DNA from: Butyrivibrio sp. M55
GTDB taxonomy: Bacteria > Bacillota > Clostridia > Lachnospirales > Lachnospiraceae
Assembly (NCBI RefSeq): GCF_900116865.1
Contig: NZ_FPCD01000010.1
Span: 62,001 to 126,000 of the forward strand
Length of the DNA stretch: 64,000 bases
Direction: 5' to 3'
The position numbers and the translations under genes were made by a program. Below are positions 33,434 to 42,120 of the stretch, one piece after another. The stretch's first letter is position 1. Each line of letters starts with the position of its first letter. Under the pieces are notes generated by a model that worked only from the letters and a program-made list of their open reading frames with translations, was not told the DNA's origin and made no database searches.

Positions 33434-34201
33434 TCACTCTACCTCAGTCTTCTGCCTTTCTCTTTCCGCCTTCGAGAACCCGCATCCGCAGTAGTCCTGC
33501 CTGTACAGCCCGAATTTCTGCGACAATTCTATAGACCTTTTATAGCCTTCCTTCTTCTTGAAATCAGATGGCAAAAAAACTACCTTCCCGCCGTTCCAAA
33601 CTGCTCCGTCGCTACGAGTTTCGCCGCCGGCATCCAAAGAATCCATCTCTCCGGCTTCAATCTTCTCATTCACAAACTCCGCAGCCTGCGCCCCGACTTC
33701 ATTCAAGACATCGGCATTCTTCAAAGGACTTATCGTAAGCGTAGTCGTAAAATACTCAAATCCCTCTTTTGCCGCTATCTCAGCAGTCTTTCTAAGCCGC
33801 AGCTCAAAGCACTTTCTGCATCTTTCGCCGCCCTCGGGAACATCCTCAAGCCCGCGCACGGCATCAAGATACTCCTTCACGTCATACTCGCCCTCGATGA
33901 TACCTATCTTCCTCGCGCGCTCATCAGAGTGCATCCCCGCAAAATCCTGCGCATCAACCTGCCTGTTGTACTCCTCTATAAGCCTCTTTTCCTCGGCAAC
34001 ACGCTTATAATACTCCGCGCTCTCCGTAATATTCGGATTGTAAAAAAATACCGTCACATCGAAAAATTCCCGAAGATACTCAAGACAGTGCGACGAACAG
34101 GGTGCACAGCACGCATGCAAAAGAAGCTTTGGCACCTTGTTCCTTTTTTGAAACTCGTCTATTCTCTTTTCCAGTTCTTTAGAATAATTAACTTTGTTCA
34201 C
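33434..34201 (-). CDS. queH: epoxyqueuosine reductase QueH
   Basis: 255 residues (DUF208). It performs the last step of queuosine synthesis, reducing epoxyqueuosine in tRNA. It has the paired cysteines of the metal sites: LLLHACCAPCSSHCLEYL near the N-terminus, GERCRKCFELRL in the middle and YRQDYCGCGFS near the end. The likely start is GTG at 34201, overlapping the aroE-aroK stop by four bases (GTGA), so translation may be coupled. No other queuosine gene is in the window. Confidence 0.93.
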   Translation of the reverse strand: MNKVNYSKELEKRIDEFQKRNKVPKLLLHACCAPCSSHCLEYLREFFDVTVFFYNPNITESAEYYKRVAEEKRLIEEYNRQVDAQDFAGMHSDERARKIGIIEGEYDVKEYLDAVRGLEDVPEGGERCRKCFELRLRKTAEIAAKEGFEYFTTTLTISPLKNADVLNEVGAQAAEFVNEKIEAGEMDSLDAGGETRSDGAVWNGGKVVFLPSDFKKKEGYKRSIELSQKFGLYRQDYCGCGFSKAERERQKTEVE

Positions 34202-35607
34202 TTCACAAACCCAATCGCCGCTATGATCTCATCCGCAACCTGAACCGGCGTCTTGCCGTCAGTATCCACTATGATATCCGCAGCTTCTTCGTAGATCTTT
34301 CCGCGCTTATCCTGGAGCTCTTTTATCCTTGCAAGAGGATCTTCGCTCTTTAATAAAGGCCTTGTGTCGTCGCCCTTAAGCCTATCATACACAGTCTCGG
34401 GCGCCGTCCTTAAATACACGACCTTGCCAACCTTCTTAAGAAGCTCCCTGTTCTTCTCTCTGACAGGAAGCCCGCCGCCAAGCGAAATAACAGTTTCTCT
34501 CATATGATCCGAAACCATCATTTCCACAAGTCCGGTCTCCATATCCCTGAAAGCTTCCTCGCCGTCCTGCTCAAAAATATCAGAAATCTTCCTGCCCTCA
34601 GCCTCTTCAATTGCTTCGTCGGTATCTATCAGTTCAAGATCAAGCTTATCGGAAAGAATCTCAGAAACCGTGCTCTTTCCGCTTCCCATAAATCCCTCGA
34701 GGATTATGTTGGTAGCGCCCAGAACCTCCATCATAAGCGACTTATATATGATGTCAGCCTCTTCTTTACTTATCTTAACGCCCTCTTCCTCAAACCACAG
34801 CTCAAATGCATCGATTCCCTGATACAGAAGCATCTTAAGTCCGGAAAAGACCTTTCCTCCGGCGTCCTTAACCATCTTCATAAACTTAGTCTCAAGCGGC
34901 TTGTACACAACATCTATCGCCGCATACACATGCTTATAGAACTCCGCGTCCTCGATCGGTGCACTGTTAACATCGGGGAAAAGACCTACTGACGTGCACT
35001 GGACAGCAAAGAATCTCTTTTCTTTCTCCAAAAGCTCTTTATAATTTTCAAGCGGCATGGGAATTATCTTTTCCCCAAGGCTCTCATCAAGCGCACTGTT
35101 AACCTCTTTTGCCACGGTTTCTGCCTTTTCATATGTCCTGTTAAGAACGTACACCTTCTCTGCACCTTTGCTTGCACAAAGATATGCAACAGGCCTTGCT
35201 ACTCCGCCGGCGCCCAGTATAACAACGCATTCACCGTCAAGCACTATGCCCTCATCCTGCATGGCATGGTAAAGCCCCGACATATCAGTGTTGTAGCCCT
35301 TAAATCCGCCATCCGTTCTAACAAGCGTATTAACCGCACCGATTCCCTCCGCAAGCGGATCAACCTCAACAAGATGGTCGATAACATCACTCTTATACGG
35401 AACCGTAACGTTAAGTCCCTTTATTCCGAGGGCATTCGCACCCCTGACAGCGTTCTTAACGCCACCCTTCGGCACTTCGAACGGAACATAAACAAGGTTG
35501 ATTCCCTTCATCGCTGCGATTGAATTATGAATAAGAGGAGACAATGTATGTCTCACGGGATTCCCTATCAGTCCGCATGTCAATGTATTTCCATCAGTAT
35601 GATTCAT
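34198..35607 (-). CDS. aroE-aroK: fused shikimate dehydrogenase / shikimate kinase
   Basis: 469-residue fusion of two steps of the shikimate pathway. Residues about 1-290 are AroE (GNPVRHTLSPLIHN, NVTVPYKSDV with the catalytic Lys, VILGAGGVARPVAYLCASKG for NADPH). Residues about 297-469 are shikimate kinase (Walker A GFMGSGKST, DTDEAIEEAEG, SLGGGLPV, LKGDDTRPLL). Reactions: 3-dehydroshikimate to shikimate, then to shikimate 3-phosphate. A GAGGTGAC site precedes the ATG. The two enzymes are usually separate proteins. Confidence 0.95.
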   Translation of the reverse strand: MNHTDGNTLTCGLIGNPVRHTLSPLIHNSIAAMKGINLVYVPFEVPKGGVKNAVRGANALGIKGLNVTVPYKSDVIDHLVEVDPLAEGIGAVNTLVRTDGGFKGYNTDMSGLYHAMQDEGIVLDGECVVILGAGGVARPVAYLCASKGAEKVYVLNRTYEKAETVAKEVNSALDESLGEKIIPMPLENYKELLEKEKRFFAVQCTSVGLFPDVNSAPIEDAEFYKHVYAAIDVVYKPLETKFMKMVKDAGGKVFSGLKMLLYQGIDAFELWFEEEGVKISKEEADIIYKSLMMEVLGATNIILEGFMGSGKSTVSEILSDKLDLELIDTDEAIEEAEGRKISDIFEQDGEEAFRDMETGLVEMMVSDHMRETVISLGGGLPVREKNRELLKKVGKVVYLRTAPETVYDRLKGDDTRPLLKSEDPLARIKELQDKRGKIYEEAADIIVDTDGKTPVQVADEIIAAIGFVK

Positions 35608-35744
35608 ATTCTGTCACCTCTTCTGCTTACTTATATTCACGGTCATTTTTTTCTTATGCTAAATTGTACCTTCTATTCTTTAATAAAGCAATTCTCTGAA
35701 TCAATAGCAAAGCGCTTTTTATCATGTAAAAAATCTATCGAAGC

Positions 35745-35782
35745 ATAAAGAAAAAGAGACGCATCATCTGCAGCGTCTCTTT
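35745..35782 (-). terminator. terminator of the 35,820 gene
   Basis: 10-bp stem AAAGAGACGC / GCGTCTCTTT (35753-35762, 35773-35782) followed on the minus strand by TTCTTTATG. Confidence 0.75.
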
Positions 35783-35819
35783 CGCATTTTTCTATATTCA
35801 ACATTTTCAAATTATTTAC

Positions 35820-36215
35820 TCAGTTCTTCTTAATAACAAGTCCGTCCTCGGTACTGGCAATGATACTACTCTTATTTCCCGAAAGATCGTCTCCCACAAA
35901 ATACTGATACTCGCGAAGAATCTGATCTTTCTGCATTCCGGAGATTGCCTCAACCATATCATCCGAAAGAAGACCGTCTATCTTAAAAAGATTTCTCGAA
36001 GCATCGTCATAGATTCCAAAAGAAATCGCAACATTATCAATAGAAGCGTTTCCCCTCTGCACATAATCGCTTGAAAGCTCCTCTTCTGCGTCACCCTGTG
36101 CACCGGTCTCAGCTTTATCTAGAAACTCGGTATTATCCCTTGCGTCATTACCCACAGTTGTCGGAAATTTGTAAGCACTGCTTCCACTATACCCGTTAAC
36201 TCTGCTAATCGCCAT
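35820..36215 (-). CDS. hypothetical protein, 131 residues
   Basis: Not recognised. It begins MAISRVNGYSGSSAYKF, is acidic and soluble, has no signal peptide or membrane segment, and has a helical middle (LSDDMVEAISGMQKDQILRE) after a beta-like stretch (NVAISFGIYDD). AAAGGAGG lies nine bases before the ATG at 36215, a very strong site, so the gene is real. A reading from 36335 would add residues with no ribosome binding site. Own terminator; not part of the ABC operon next to it. Confidence 0.7.
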   Translation of the reverse strand: MAISRVNGYSGSSAYKFPTTVGNDARDNTEFLDKAETGAQGDAEEELSSDYVQRGNASIDNVAISFGIYDDASRNLFKIDGLLSDDMVEAISGMQKDQILREYQYFVGDDLSGNKSSIIASTEDGLVIKKN

Positions 36216-36410
36216 AATACCAAGCCTCCTTTCCTTGCCACATCTGCTACTGTAAAAAACGTAATCGTTTAAGGTAACACACTGTCGCCCTTTTAAAATA
36301 TATATCGGAAGAAAAGCCCATAAATTAAGCGTCAATTATAAAAAATTTATGAAATCTCGCATAAATTATTACTTTCGCAAGGTCTACCCAAGTCAAAAAT
36401 GCTTTTTGCC

Positions 36411-37166
36411 TCACTTTCTGATGCCCGCTGCCTTCAAAAGCCGCACGGTATATTCAGCCTGAGGATGCCTATACACTTCATCCGTCTTACCATGCTCAAC
36501 TATCCTGCCGTCCTTCATGATCATCACATGATCACTGATCTGGTAGACCACCCTAAGGTCATGAGATATGAAAATAATGGATATCCCGAGCTTTTTGTGA
36601 AGCGACCTGAGCAGCTCCATGATCTGCGACTGAATCGTCACATCAAGTGCGGAAACAGGCTCATCCGCTATAAGCAGTTTCGGATATCTCATAAGTGCAA
36701 TACCTATGCACACTCTCTGCCTCTGTCCTCCGGAAAGCTGTGAAGGATACCTGTCCAGCATCTCAATAGGAAGCTCAACATCCTTCATAACCTCTTTTAC
36801 CCGCTCAAGGCGCTCTTCCTTCGTCCACTTCCGCTTCTTGTCGACCTTAAGCGGTTCCTCCATAAGCCATCCCACTTTCTTGGAAGGATTCAGTGAACTG
36901 TACGGATCCTGGAACACCATCTGCGGCCCCTCGTACTTCTGCATAAGCTCGCCCGTGTAGTCCTTATTGATCCCGACTATCGTCCTTGCAAGCGTCGACT
37001 TTCCGCATCCGGACTCTCCCGCAATCGCAAGCACTTCACCCTCTTCCATCTCGAAAGTCACATCGTGAAGAATCTGTATTTTTTTATTTTTGGAAAAGAG
37101 CTTTCTCTTTCTGTTCTTATAAAAAACATTAAGATTAGCGGCTCTTAAAACCTTATCCTCGCTCAT
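36411..37166 (-). CDS. peptide-type ABC transporter ATP-binding protein (DppF/OppF-like)
   Basis: 251 residues. Walker A is GESGCGKST, the Q-loop is MVFQDPYSSLNPSK, the signature is LSGGQRQRV, and Walker B is LLIADEPVSALDVT with the H-loop IFISHDL. It lacks the C-terminal oligopeptide-binding extension of many OppF proteins. Last gene of a five-gene operon, two bases after its partner ATPase. Confidence 0.92.
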   Translation of the reverse strand: MSEDKVLRAANLNVFYKNRKRKLFSKNKKIQILHDVTFEMEEGEVLAIAGESGCGKSTLARTIVGINKDYTGELMQKYEGPQMVFQDPYSSLNPSKKVGWLMEEPLKVDKKRKWTKEERLERVKEVMKDVELPIEMLDRYPSQLSGGQRQRVCIGIALMRYPKLLIADEPVSALDVTIQSQIMELLRSLHKKLGISIIFISHDLRVVYQISDHVMIMKDGRIVEHGKTDEVYRHPQAEYTVRLLKAAGIRK

Positions 37167-37168
37167 AA

Positions 37169-37969
37169 TCAGTTTCCTATGTCAATCTTTGGAATAGCCG
37201 CGATCAGCTTTTTGGTATAAAGATCCTGCGGAGCCCCAAACACTCTCGCAGTATCGCCACTCTCAACAATATTTCCCTTCTGCATCACGATAACCCTCTC
37301 GCACAGCTGACTTACAAGGCTAAGGTCATGTGAAATAAAGATGATCGACGTTCCGCGCTCCTTGTTAATCTTTTTAAGAAGCTCGACTATCTGCGCCTGA
37401 ACTGTCACATCAAGTGCCGTCGTTGGCTCATCAGCGATAAGTATCTTAGGATTTCCTATCATTGCGGCAGCTATCATAACCCTCTGCCTCATTCCGCCCG
37501 AAAGTTCATGCGGATACATGTGATAAATATTCTCCGCATCATTTAAGCCAACGGCCTTCAGCATCTCTATCGCCATTTCTTTGCGCTTCTTTTTATCGAT
37601 GTCAGAATGATGGATGAAAAGAGATTCCTCAACCTGCCAACCGATTCTTTTAACCGGATTAAGACTCGTCATCGGCTCCTGGAAGATCATCGAGATCTCA
37701 TCTCCCTGATACGACCTCAAAGTCTTTCTGTCACAGGTAAGAAGATCGTCCCCGTTAAACATGATCCTTCCCGTCTTGGTGATCGAATGCCTGCTTAGAA
37801 GCCCCGCTATCGCAAGCGCGCTCATGCTCTTTCCCGAGCCCGACTCTCCGACAATACCGACAATCTCGCCCTCTTCAAGCATCAGGTCAAAATCTTCCAC
37901 CGCGACCTCGGGAAACCCGTGATCATGAAACTCTATATGAAGATCAGTTACGTCAAGTATCACTCCCAT
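37169..37969 (-). CDS. peptide-type ABC transporter ATP-binding protein (DppD/OppD-like)
   Basis: 266 residues. Walker A GESGSGKS, Q-loop MIFQEPMTSLNPV, signature LSGGMRQRV, Walker B ILIADEPTTALDVT, H-loop IFISHDL. It pairs with the downstream ATPase to power uptake of peptides (or nickel or glycosides, which use the same transporter class). It overlaps the permease gene by ten bases. Confidence 0.92.
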   Translation of the reverse strand: MGVILDVTDLHIEFHDHGFPEVAVEDFDLMLEEGEIVGIVGESGSGKSMSALAIAGLLSRHSITKTGRIMFNGDDLLTCDRKTLRSYQGDEISMIFQEPMTSLNPVKRIGWQVEESLFIHHSDIDKKKRKEMAIEMLKAVGLNDAENIYHMYPHELSGGMRQRVMIAAAMIGNPKILIADEPTTALDVTVQAQIVELLKKINKERGTSIIFISHDLSLVSQLCERVIVMQKGNIVESGDTARVFGAPQDLYTKKLIAAIPKIDIGN

Positions 37970-38784
37970 CTTCTGATTCCCTCACCCAAAAACGAAAAGC
38001 CCAAAACCATCAAAACAATCACAAGTCCGGGACAAAGACAATAACTCGGAGTTGTAAACATGTACTGCTGCGCATCCGAAAGCATCTTTCCAAGACTTGC
38101 ATATGGCGGCTGCGAACCGACGCCCAGATAACTAAGTCCGGCTTCCGCGAGCACCGCATTGTTAAATCCGATAAGTATCGACGAAGCCAGAACTCCCTTT
38201 ATATTGGGCAAAATATGTACGAATATCATCCTGACATCAGATACGCCCTGGAGTTTGGCACTTTCCACATAATCTGTATTGCGGCAACGGAGCACTTCTC
38301 CCCTTACAATCCTTGCAAAGCTCGGAATAAATGCTATTCCGAGTGAAAGAAGAAGCTGCATCCATCCCGTTCCGAAAACACTGACAATCACAAGAGCCAG
38401 CAAAATGCTCGGAAACGCAAACATCGCATCAATAACTCTCATTGTGATCTCATCAAAGAGACCTCCGAAGTAGCCCGTAAGCGCTCCAATAAGCGTTCCC
38501 GCAAACGCACCGATAAACACGGTTCCAAGAGCAATGAGGAATGTGACCCTGCTTCCGTACATAACTCTGCTAAACACATCTCTTCCCATGTTGTCGGTTC
38601 CCATAATATGTTTAAAAGAAATCCCCTGAAGCTTTTCTGCCGCACTCATCTTGGTCGGTTCATACGGCATCCAGAAAAGCCCCACTACTATCATCAAAAG
38701 GATAATTCCGGTAATAATGACACCCGCGCACATATAGGGATCTTTTTTTATTTTCTTAAAAACTTCCGTAAATTTATCTCTCAT
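37960..38784 (-). CDS. peptide-type ABC transporter permease (DppC-like)
   Basis: 274 residues, about six membrane helices, with the permease coupling loop (YVESAKLQGVSDVRMIFVHIL) that docks onto the ATPases. The N-terminal segment includes KKDPYMCAGV, a usual DppC opening. It overlaps the upstream permease by four bases (ATGA). Confidence 0.93.
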   Translation of the reverse strand: MRDKFTEVFKKIKKDPYMCAGVIITGIILLMIVVGLFWMPYEPTKMSAAEKLQGISFKHIMGTDNMGRDVFSRVMYGSRVTFLIALGTVFIGAFAGTLIGALTGYFGGLFDEITMRVIDAMFAFPSILLALVIVSVFGTGWMQLLLSLGIAFIPSFARIVRGEVLRCRNTDYVESAKLQGVSDVRMIFVHILPNIKGVLASSILIGFNNAVLAEAGLSYLGVGSQPPYASLGKMLSDAQQYMFTTPSYCLCPGLVIVLMVLGFSFLGEGIRRWE

Positions 38785-39725
38785 TCTTCAATCCCTATTC
38801 TCGGGTCAACAATTCTATAAATAATGTCCACCAAAAGATTGGTGACAATAACTATCATCGCAATTCCCATGATTATAGCTTCAACCACGGGGTAATCTCT
38901 GTTACTTATGCTCGTAAGAAGGATTCTGCTTATTCCGGGAATTCCAAAAACCTGCTCTATTACGATACTTCCCGCAACCATATCGGCAAGAAGCATTCCA
39001 AGGAAGGTTATGACAGGAATAAGCGCATTCTTAAGAACATGTCTGTAAAGAACGCCGTTCGTGTTATTTCCTCTACTGTAAGCGGTTCTCGTGTAATCTT
39101 TTTTCGCCTCGTCGATGACGCTTCCCCTTAGCATCTTGACCGTCATAGCGATCTTGGGAAGAGCAACAGCGATTGAAGGAAAAATCAGATATCCAACAAA
39201 TCCCGCAAAATTATCCGTGTACGAAACAAATCCGCCCGGAGTAAAGAGTTTAAATACCATTCCAAAAATAAAAGTTATAAGTATTCCTGAAAAGAAAGGC
39301 GGAACAGCCATGATAATCTGGTTTATAACCGTAACTGCGCGGTCCAGCACTCCCCCTTCGTGTTTAGCCGTGATGATTCCCATCGGAATCGAAACCACTA
39401 TCGTAAGTAAAAAAGACATAATCGCCATAGTCAGCGTGATCGGTATCTTATTTAAGATCATCCCCGCAACCGGTACGCTGTAGTTGTAGCTTTTTCCCAT
39501 ATCACCGTGTAAAAAAGCTGCAAACCACCTGAAGTACCTGACTATAACAGGATCGTTTAATCCCATCTGCTCTCTTGTCTGAGCGATGAGCTCGGGAGAC
39601 GCCTCCGTTCCCAGCTTTTTGAGCGCGGGATCTCCCGGAATTATACTAAAAGCGAGGAATACACACAGTGAAACAACCACTAAAGTAATTATCATAGAAA
39701 TGACTTTTTTAATGATATATTTCAT
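38781..39725 (-). CDS. peptide-type ABC transporter permease (DppB-like)
   Basis: 314 residues, six membrane helices, opening MKYIIKKVISMIITLVVVS, with FSIIPGDPA and the coupling loop DYTRTAYSRGNNTNGVLYRH. The second ATG (39725) is preferred since GAGG lies nine bases upstream of it but only three from the first (39731). Forms the membrane channel with DppC. Confidence 0.92.
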   Translation of the reverse strand: MKYIIKKVISMIITLVVVSLCVFLAFSIIPGDPALKKLGTEASPELIAQTREQMGLNDPVIVRYFRWFAAFLHGDMGKSYNYSVPVAGMILNKIPITLTMAIMSFLLTIVVSIPMGIITAKHEGGVLDRAVTVINQIIMAVPPFFSGILITFIFGMVFKLFTPGGFVSYTDNFAGFVGYLIFPSIAVALPKIAMTVKMLRGSVIDEAKKDYTRTAYSRGNNTNGVLYRHVLKNALIPVITFLGMLLADMVAGSIVIEQVFGIPGISRILLTSISNRDYPVVEAIIMGIAMIVIVTNLLVDIIYRIVDPRIGIEE

Positions 39726-39757
39726 GTGCATATTCCTCGCAAACTCTTAAAAATGAC

Positions 39758-41338
39758 TTATTCAGCCGGTCTTATCTTTGCAATGTCCTGCAAATAAATA
39801 GGATAAAAGACATATCCCGTAAATTTCTTATTGAGCGCAACGTACTCAGGAAGATCCTGAATGTAGACATTCGCTGCATCTTTTGACAAGATACGCTCAC
39901 ACTCTTTGTAATACTCGGTCTTCTGGGCATCATCAGCTGTTTCTGTAGCCTTGTGAAGTGCCTCGTCGAAGTCCTTGTTGCTGTAATTAAATGTATTCTT
40001 GCTTGAAGTCGACTCATATCTTGCAAGAAGTGCTCCCGCCGATACTGTGGAAGCATCAAATCCTACAACCGTCGACTCATATTTTTTGTCAGTATAAACA
40101 TCGCTGAGCCATGTATTCCACTCAACTTCCTGAATATTCGCCGTAACTCCGATTGCCTTAAACTCCTCAACAAGAACCTGCGCCGTATCAACGTGCTGCT
40201 TGTAATTGGAGGGAACGGTTATCGTAAACTCGAATCCGTTCGGATATCCCGCCTCAGCCAAAAGAGCCTTAGCTTTCTCAGGATCATGGTTGTAAGTATC
40301 ATTGAGCTCAGGCAAAAAATATTTCGTAAATGCAGGGTACATCGCACTTCCAATCTCAGTACCCGCTCCGTCGGAAACAAAATCCATTATTTCCTGAGGA
40401 TCGATCGCATAGCAAAGCGCCTGACGAACTCTCACATCATCAAACGGCTTAACTGCGTTATTAAGATAAAGAGCCTGAACCAGATTCATGGTTCCTTCGT
40501 AGATCTCGAACTTATCAGAGAGCTGAGCCACCTGTGCTGAAGGGATTCTCGCATACATATCTATCGAACCGCCCTCAAGGTCAAGCACGATTGCATCTGA
40601 ATTTGCCTCGATCTTAAACACTACATCCTTAATAAAAGCTTTTTCACCCCAGTAATCATCAAATCTTGTAACAACAAGACTCTCCTGTGGCGCGTTTGAA
40701 ACGTACTTATAAGGTCCCGTACCTATAGGGTTTGTCTCGGGATTTGCATTGGCCTTCGGGATTATCGCCACAGTAAACTGCGGAAGAAGCTCCGAATCAG
40801 CCTTATTAAGTACTACCTCAACATGCTTGTCATCAACAATATTTACACTTTCAATTTCTGAAAAAGAAGAAATAAGCGGTTCGCTACCGTCAACTCCCGC
40901 GTTACGTTCCAAAGAATACTTGACATCCTCCGCTGTAACATCGGTTCCGTCGTGGAACTTTACTCCGTCTCTGAGTGTAAAAGTGTAAACCTTGTTGTCC
41001 TCTGATATTGTGTACTCACTTGCTACAGCAGGGTTAAGATTACCGTTCTCATCGGGTTTAACGAGTCCTTCGAACACGTTAAACATTACCTCTTTCGTAC
41101 CTGCCCCTGTCATGTGGTGGGGGTCAAGACTGTCTATGTCCTGAGGTATTCCTACGATAAGTTTGGAAGTATCTCCCGCATTTGCCTGCTCAGAAGCTGC
41201 AGATGAACCTGCGCCTGAGTTCTTTGCGGAATCCCCTGCCTTGTCGCTTGAGCAACCGCTCAATGCAACAGTCAGTGTCGTTAACACAACAGTCAGAAGT
41301 GCGCAGATTTTCTTTCTGCCATGCCTTCTTGTGATCAT
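39758..41338 (-). CDS. peptide-type ABC transporter substrate-binding lipoprotein (SBP family 5)
   Basis: 526 residues. Signal peptide with lipobox LSGC near residue 25, then a Ser/Ala-rich linker and a family 5 binding domain (GIPQDIDSLDPHHMTGAGTK, LRDGVKFHDGTDVTAEDVKY). It delivers peptides or similar ligands to the two permeases. The ATG at 41338 gives a standard lipoprotein leader and has AAGGA upstream; the longer frame to 41425 runs into the inverted repeat behind nrdR. First gene of the operon. Confidence 0.93.
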   Translation of the reverse strand: MITRRHGRKKICALLTVVLTTLTVALSGCSSDKAGDSAKNSGAGSSAASEQANAGDTSKLIVGIPQDIDSLDPHHMTGAGTKEVMFNVFEGLVKPDENGNLNPAVASEYTISEDNKVYTFTLRDGVKFHDGTDVTAEDVKYSLERNAGVDGSEPLISSFSEIESVNIVDDKHVEVVLNKADSELLPQFTVAIIPKANANPETNPIGTGPYKYVSNAPQESLVVTRFDDYWGEKAFIKDVVFKIEANSDAIVLDLEGGSIDMYARIPSAQVAQLSDKFEIYEGTMNLVQALYLNNAVKPFDDVRVRQALCYAIDPQEIMDFVSDGAGTEIGSAMYPAFTKYFLPELNDTYNHDPEKAKALLAEAGYPNGFEFTITVPSNYKQHVDTAQVLVEEFKAIGVTANIQEVEWNTWLSDVYTDKKYESTVVGFDASTVSAGALLARYESTSSKNTFNYSNKDFDEALHKATETADDAQKTEYYKECERILSKDAANVYIQDLPEYVALNKKFTGYVFYPIYLQDIAKIRPAE

Positions 41339-41401
41339 GTTAAAATCATCCTTCCTGAATATGTGATTTGAGCCGGCTTCACGCCTGCTCTGCTCAAATA
41401 T

Positions 41402-41431
41402 ATAGCCTTGACAAAAAAATGTCAAGGCTAT
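41402..41431. terminator. hairpin between nrdR and the ABC operon
   Basis: Perfect 12-bp stem ATAGCCTTGACA / TGTCAAGGCTAT with an A/T loop, four bases past the nrdR stop. No T run follows the stem, so it may be a weak terminator. Confidence 0.6.
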
Positions 41432-41434
41432 TGT

Positions 41435-41947
41435 TCATTCCTTTTTAAGGAGCGGTGTGCTCTTATCAGTTGCGTCAGTTATTATTCCATCGGCTTCTTT
41501 CTTAAGAACCGATTTAAGCTCATCCATAAAAGTATTAACATCTTTAAATTCACGGTATACAGAGGCGAATCTTACATAAGCTACGGGATCGAGATTTTTC
41601 ATCTTATCCATAACTATCTCACCAATAGCTCTGCTCGGTATTTCCTTCTGTTCCATATTAAAAACTTCCGTCTCAACGGCGTCAACCATCTTAGTTATCT
41701 GTTCTGCGCTTACAGGCCGCTTATGGCAAGCTCTGAAAACGCCTGCTTCAATCTTCGCTCTGTCATAAGGTTCCCTGATGTCACCCTTTTTAATGACGAT
41801 AAGAGGAATCGTCTCGACCTTTTCATAGGTCGTAAATCGCTTACCACACGAATCACAGACACGTCTCCTTCTAATCGAAGTATTTTCATCGGCGGGTCTT
41901 GAATCAATTACCCTCGTATCATCTTTTCCGCAGAATGGGCACTTCAT
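41435..41947 (-). CDS. nrdR: transcriptional repressor NrdR
   Basis: 170 residues. The N-terminal zinc ribbon (CPFCGKDDTRVIDSR, then RVCDSCGKRFTTYE) is followed by an ATP-cone domain (VIKKGDIREPYDRAKIEAGV). NrdR represses ribonucleotide reductase genes when dATP levels are high. No nrd gene is nearby; two NrdR-box-like sites lie in its own upstream region, suggesting autoregulation. GGAGGATTCTGT precedes the ATG. Confidence 0.96.
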   Translation of the reverse strand: MKCPFCGKDDTRVIDSRPADENTSIRRRRVCDSCGKRFTTYEKVETIPLIVIKKGDIREPYDRAKIEAGVFRACHKRPVSAEQITKMVDAVETEVFNMEQKEIPSRAIGEIVMDKMKNLDPVAYVRFASVYREFKDVNTFMDELKSVLKKEADGIITDATDKSTPLLKKE

Positions 41948-41968
41948 ACAGAATCCTCCACTATGTCC

Positions 41969-42010
41969 ACAATATATTGCCTATGCAAAATCCATTTCCA
42001 CAAATTATTG
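41969..42010 (-). promoter_or_regulatory. tandem NrdR-box-like sites upstream of nrdR
   Basis: Two related 11-mers, ACAATATATTG (41969-41979) and ACAAATTATTG (42000-42010), both preceded by CC and starting exactly 31 bases (three helical turns) apart. NrdR boxes are known to occur in pairs about two or three turns apart with an ACA-AT-rich-TTG core. A possible -10 (TACAAT) overlaps the distal site on the minus strand. Confidence 0.5.
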
Positions 42011-42120
42011 TATCATCATTTTTCGTATTTTTCCACACAATTTATAATTAACTCTGTGACGCGAGGTAAAATGCGACATTGCGGACAATATAGGGTCTCA
42101 AATCCCGATATAAAGCGGCC

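Noticed and set aside
36216..36335. N-terminal extension of the 131-residue hypothetical protein
   Set aside because: Would begin in AT-rich spacer and cross a strong AAAGGAGG site that clearly serves the ATG at 36215.
39690..39715. Further copy of the ATGACTTTTTT palindrome
   Set aside because: Only one arm is present, inside the dppB-like coding region; there is no matching second arm at the right distance.
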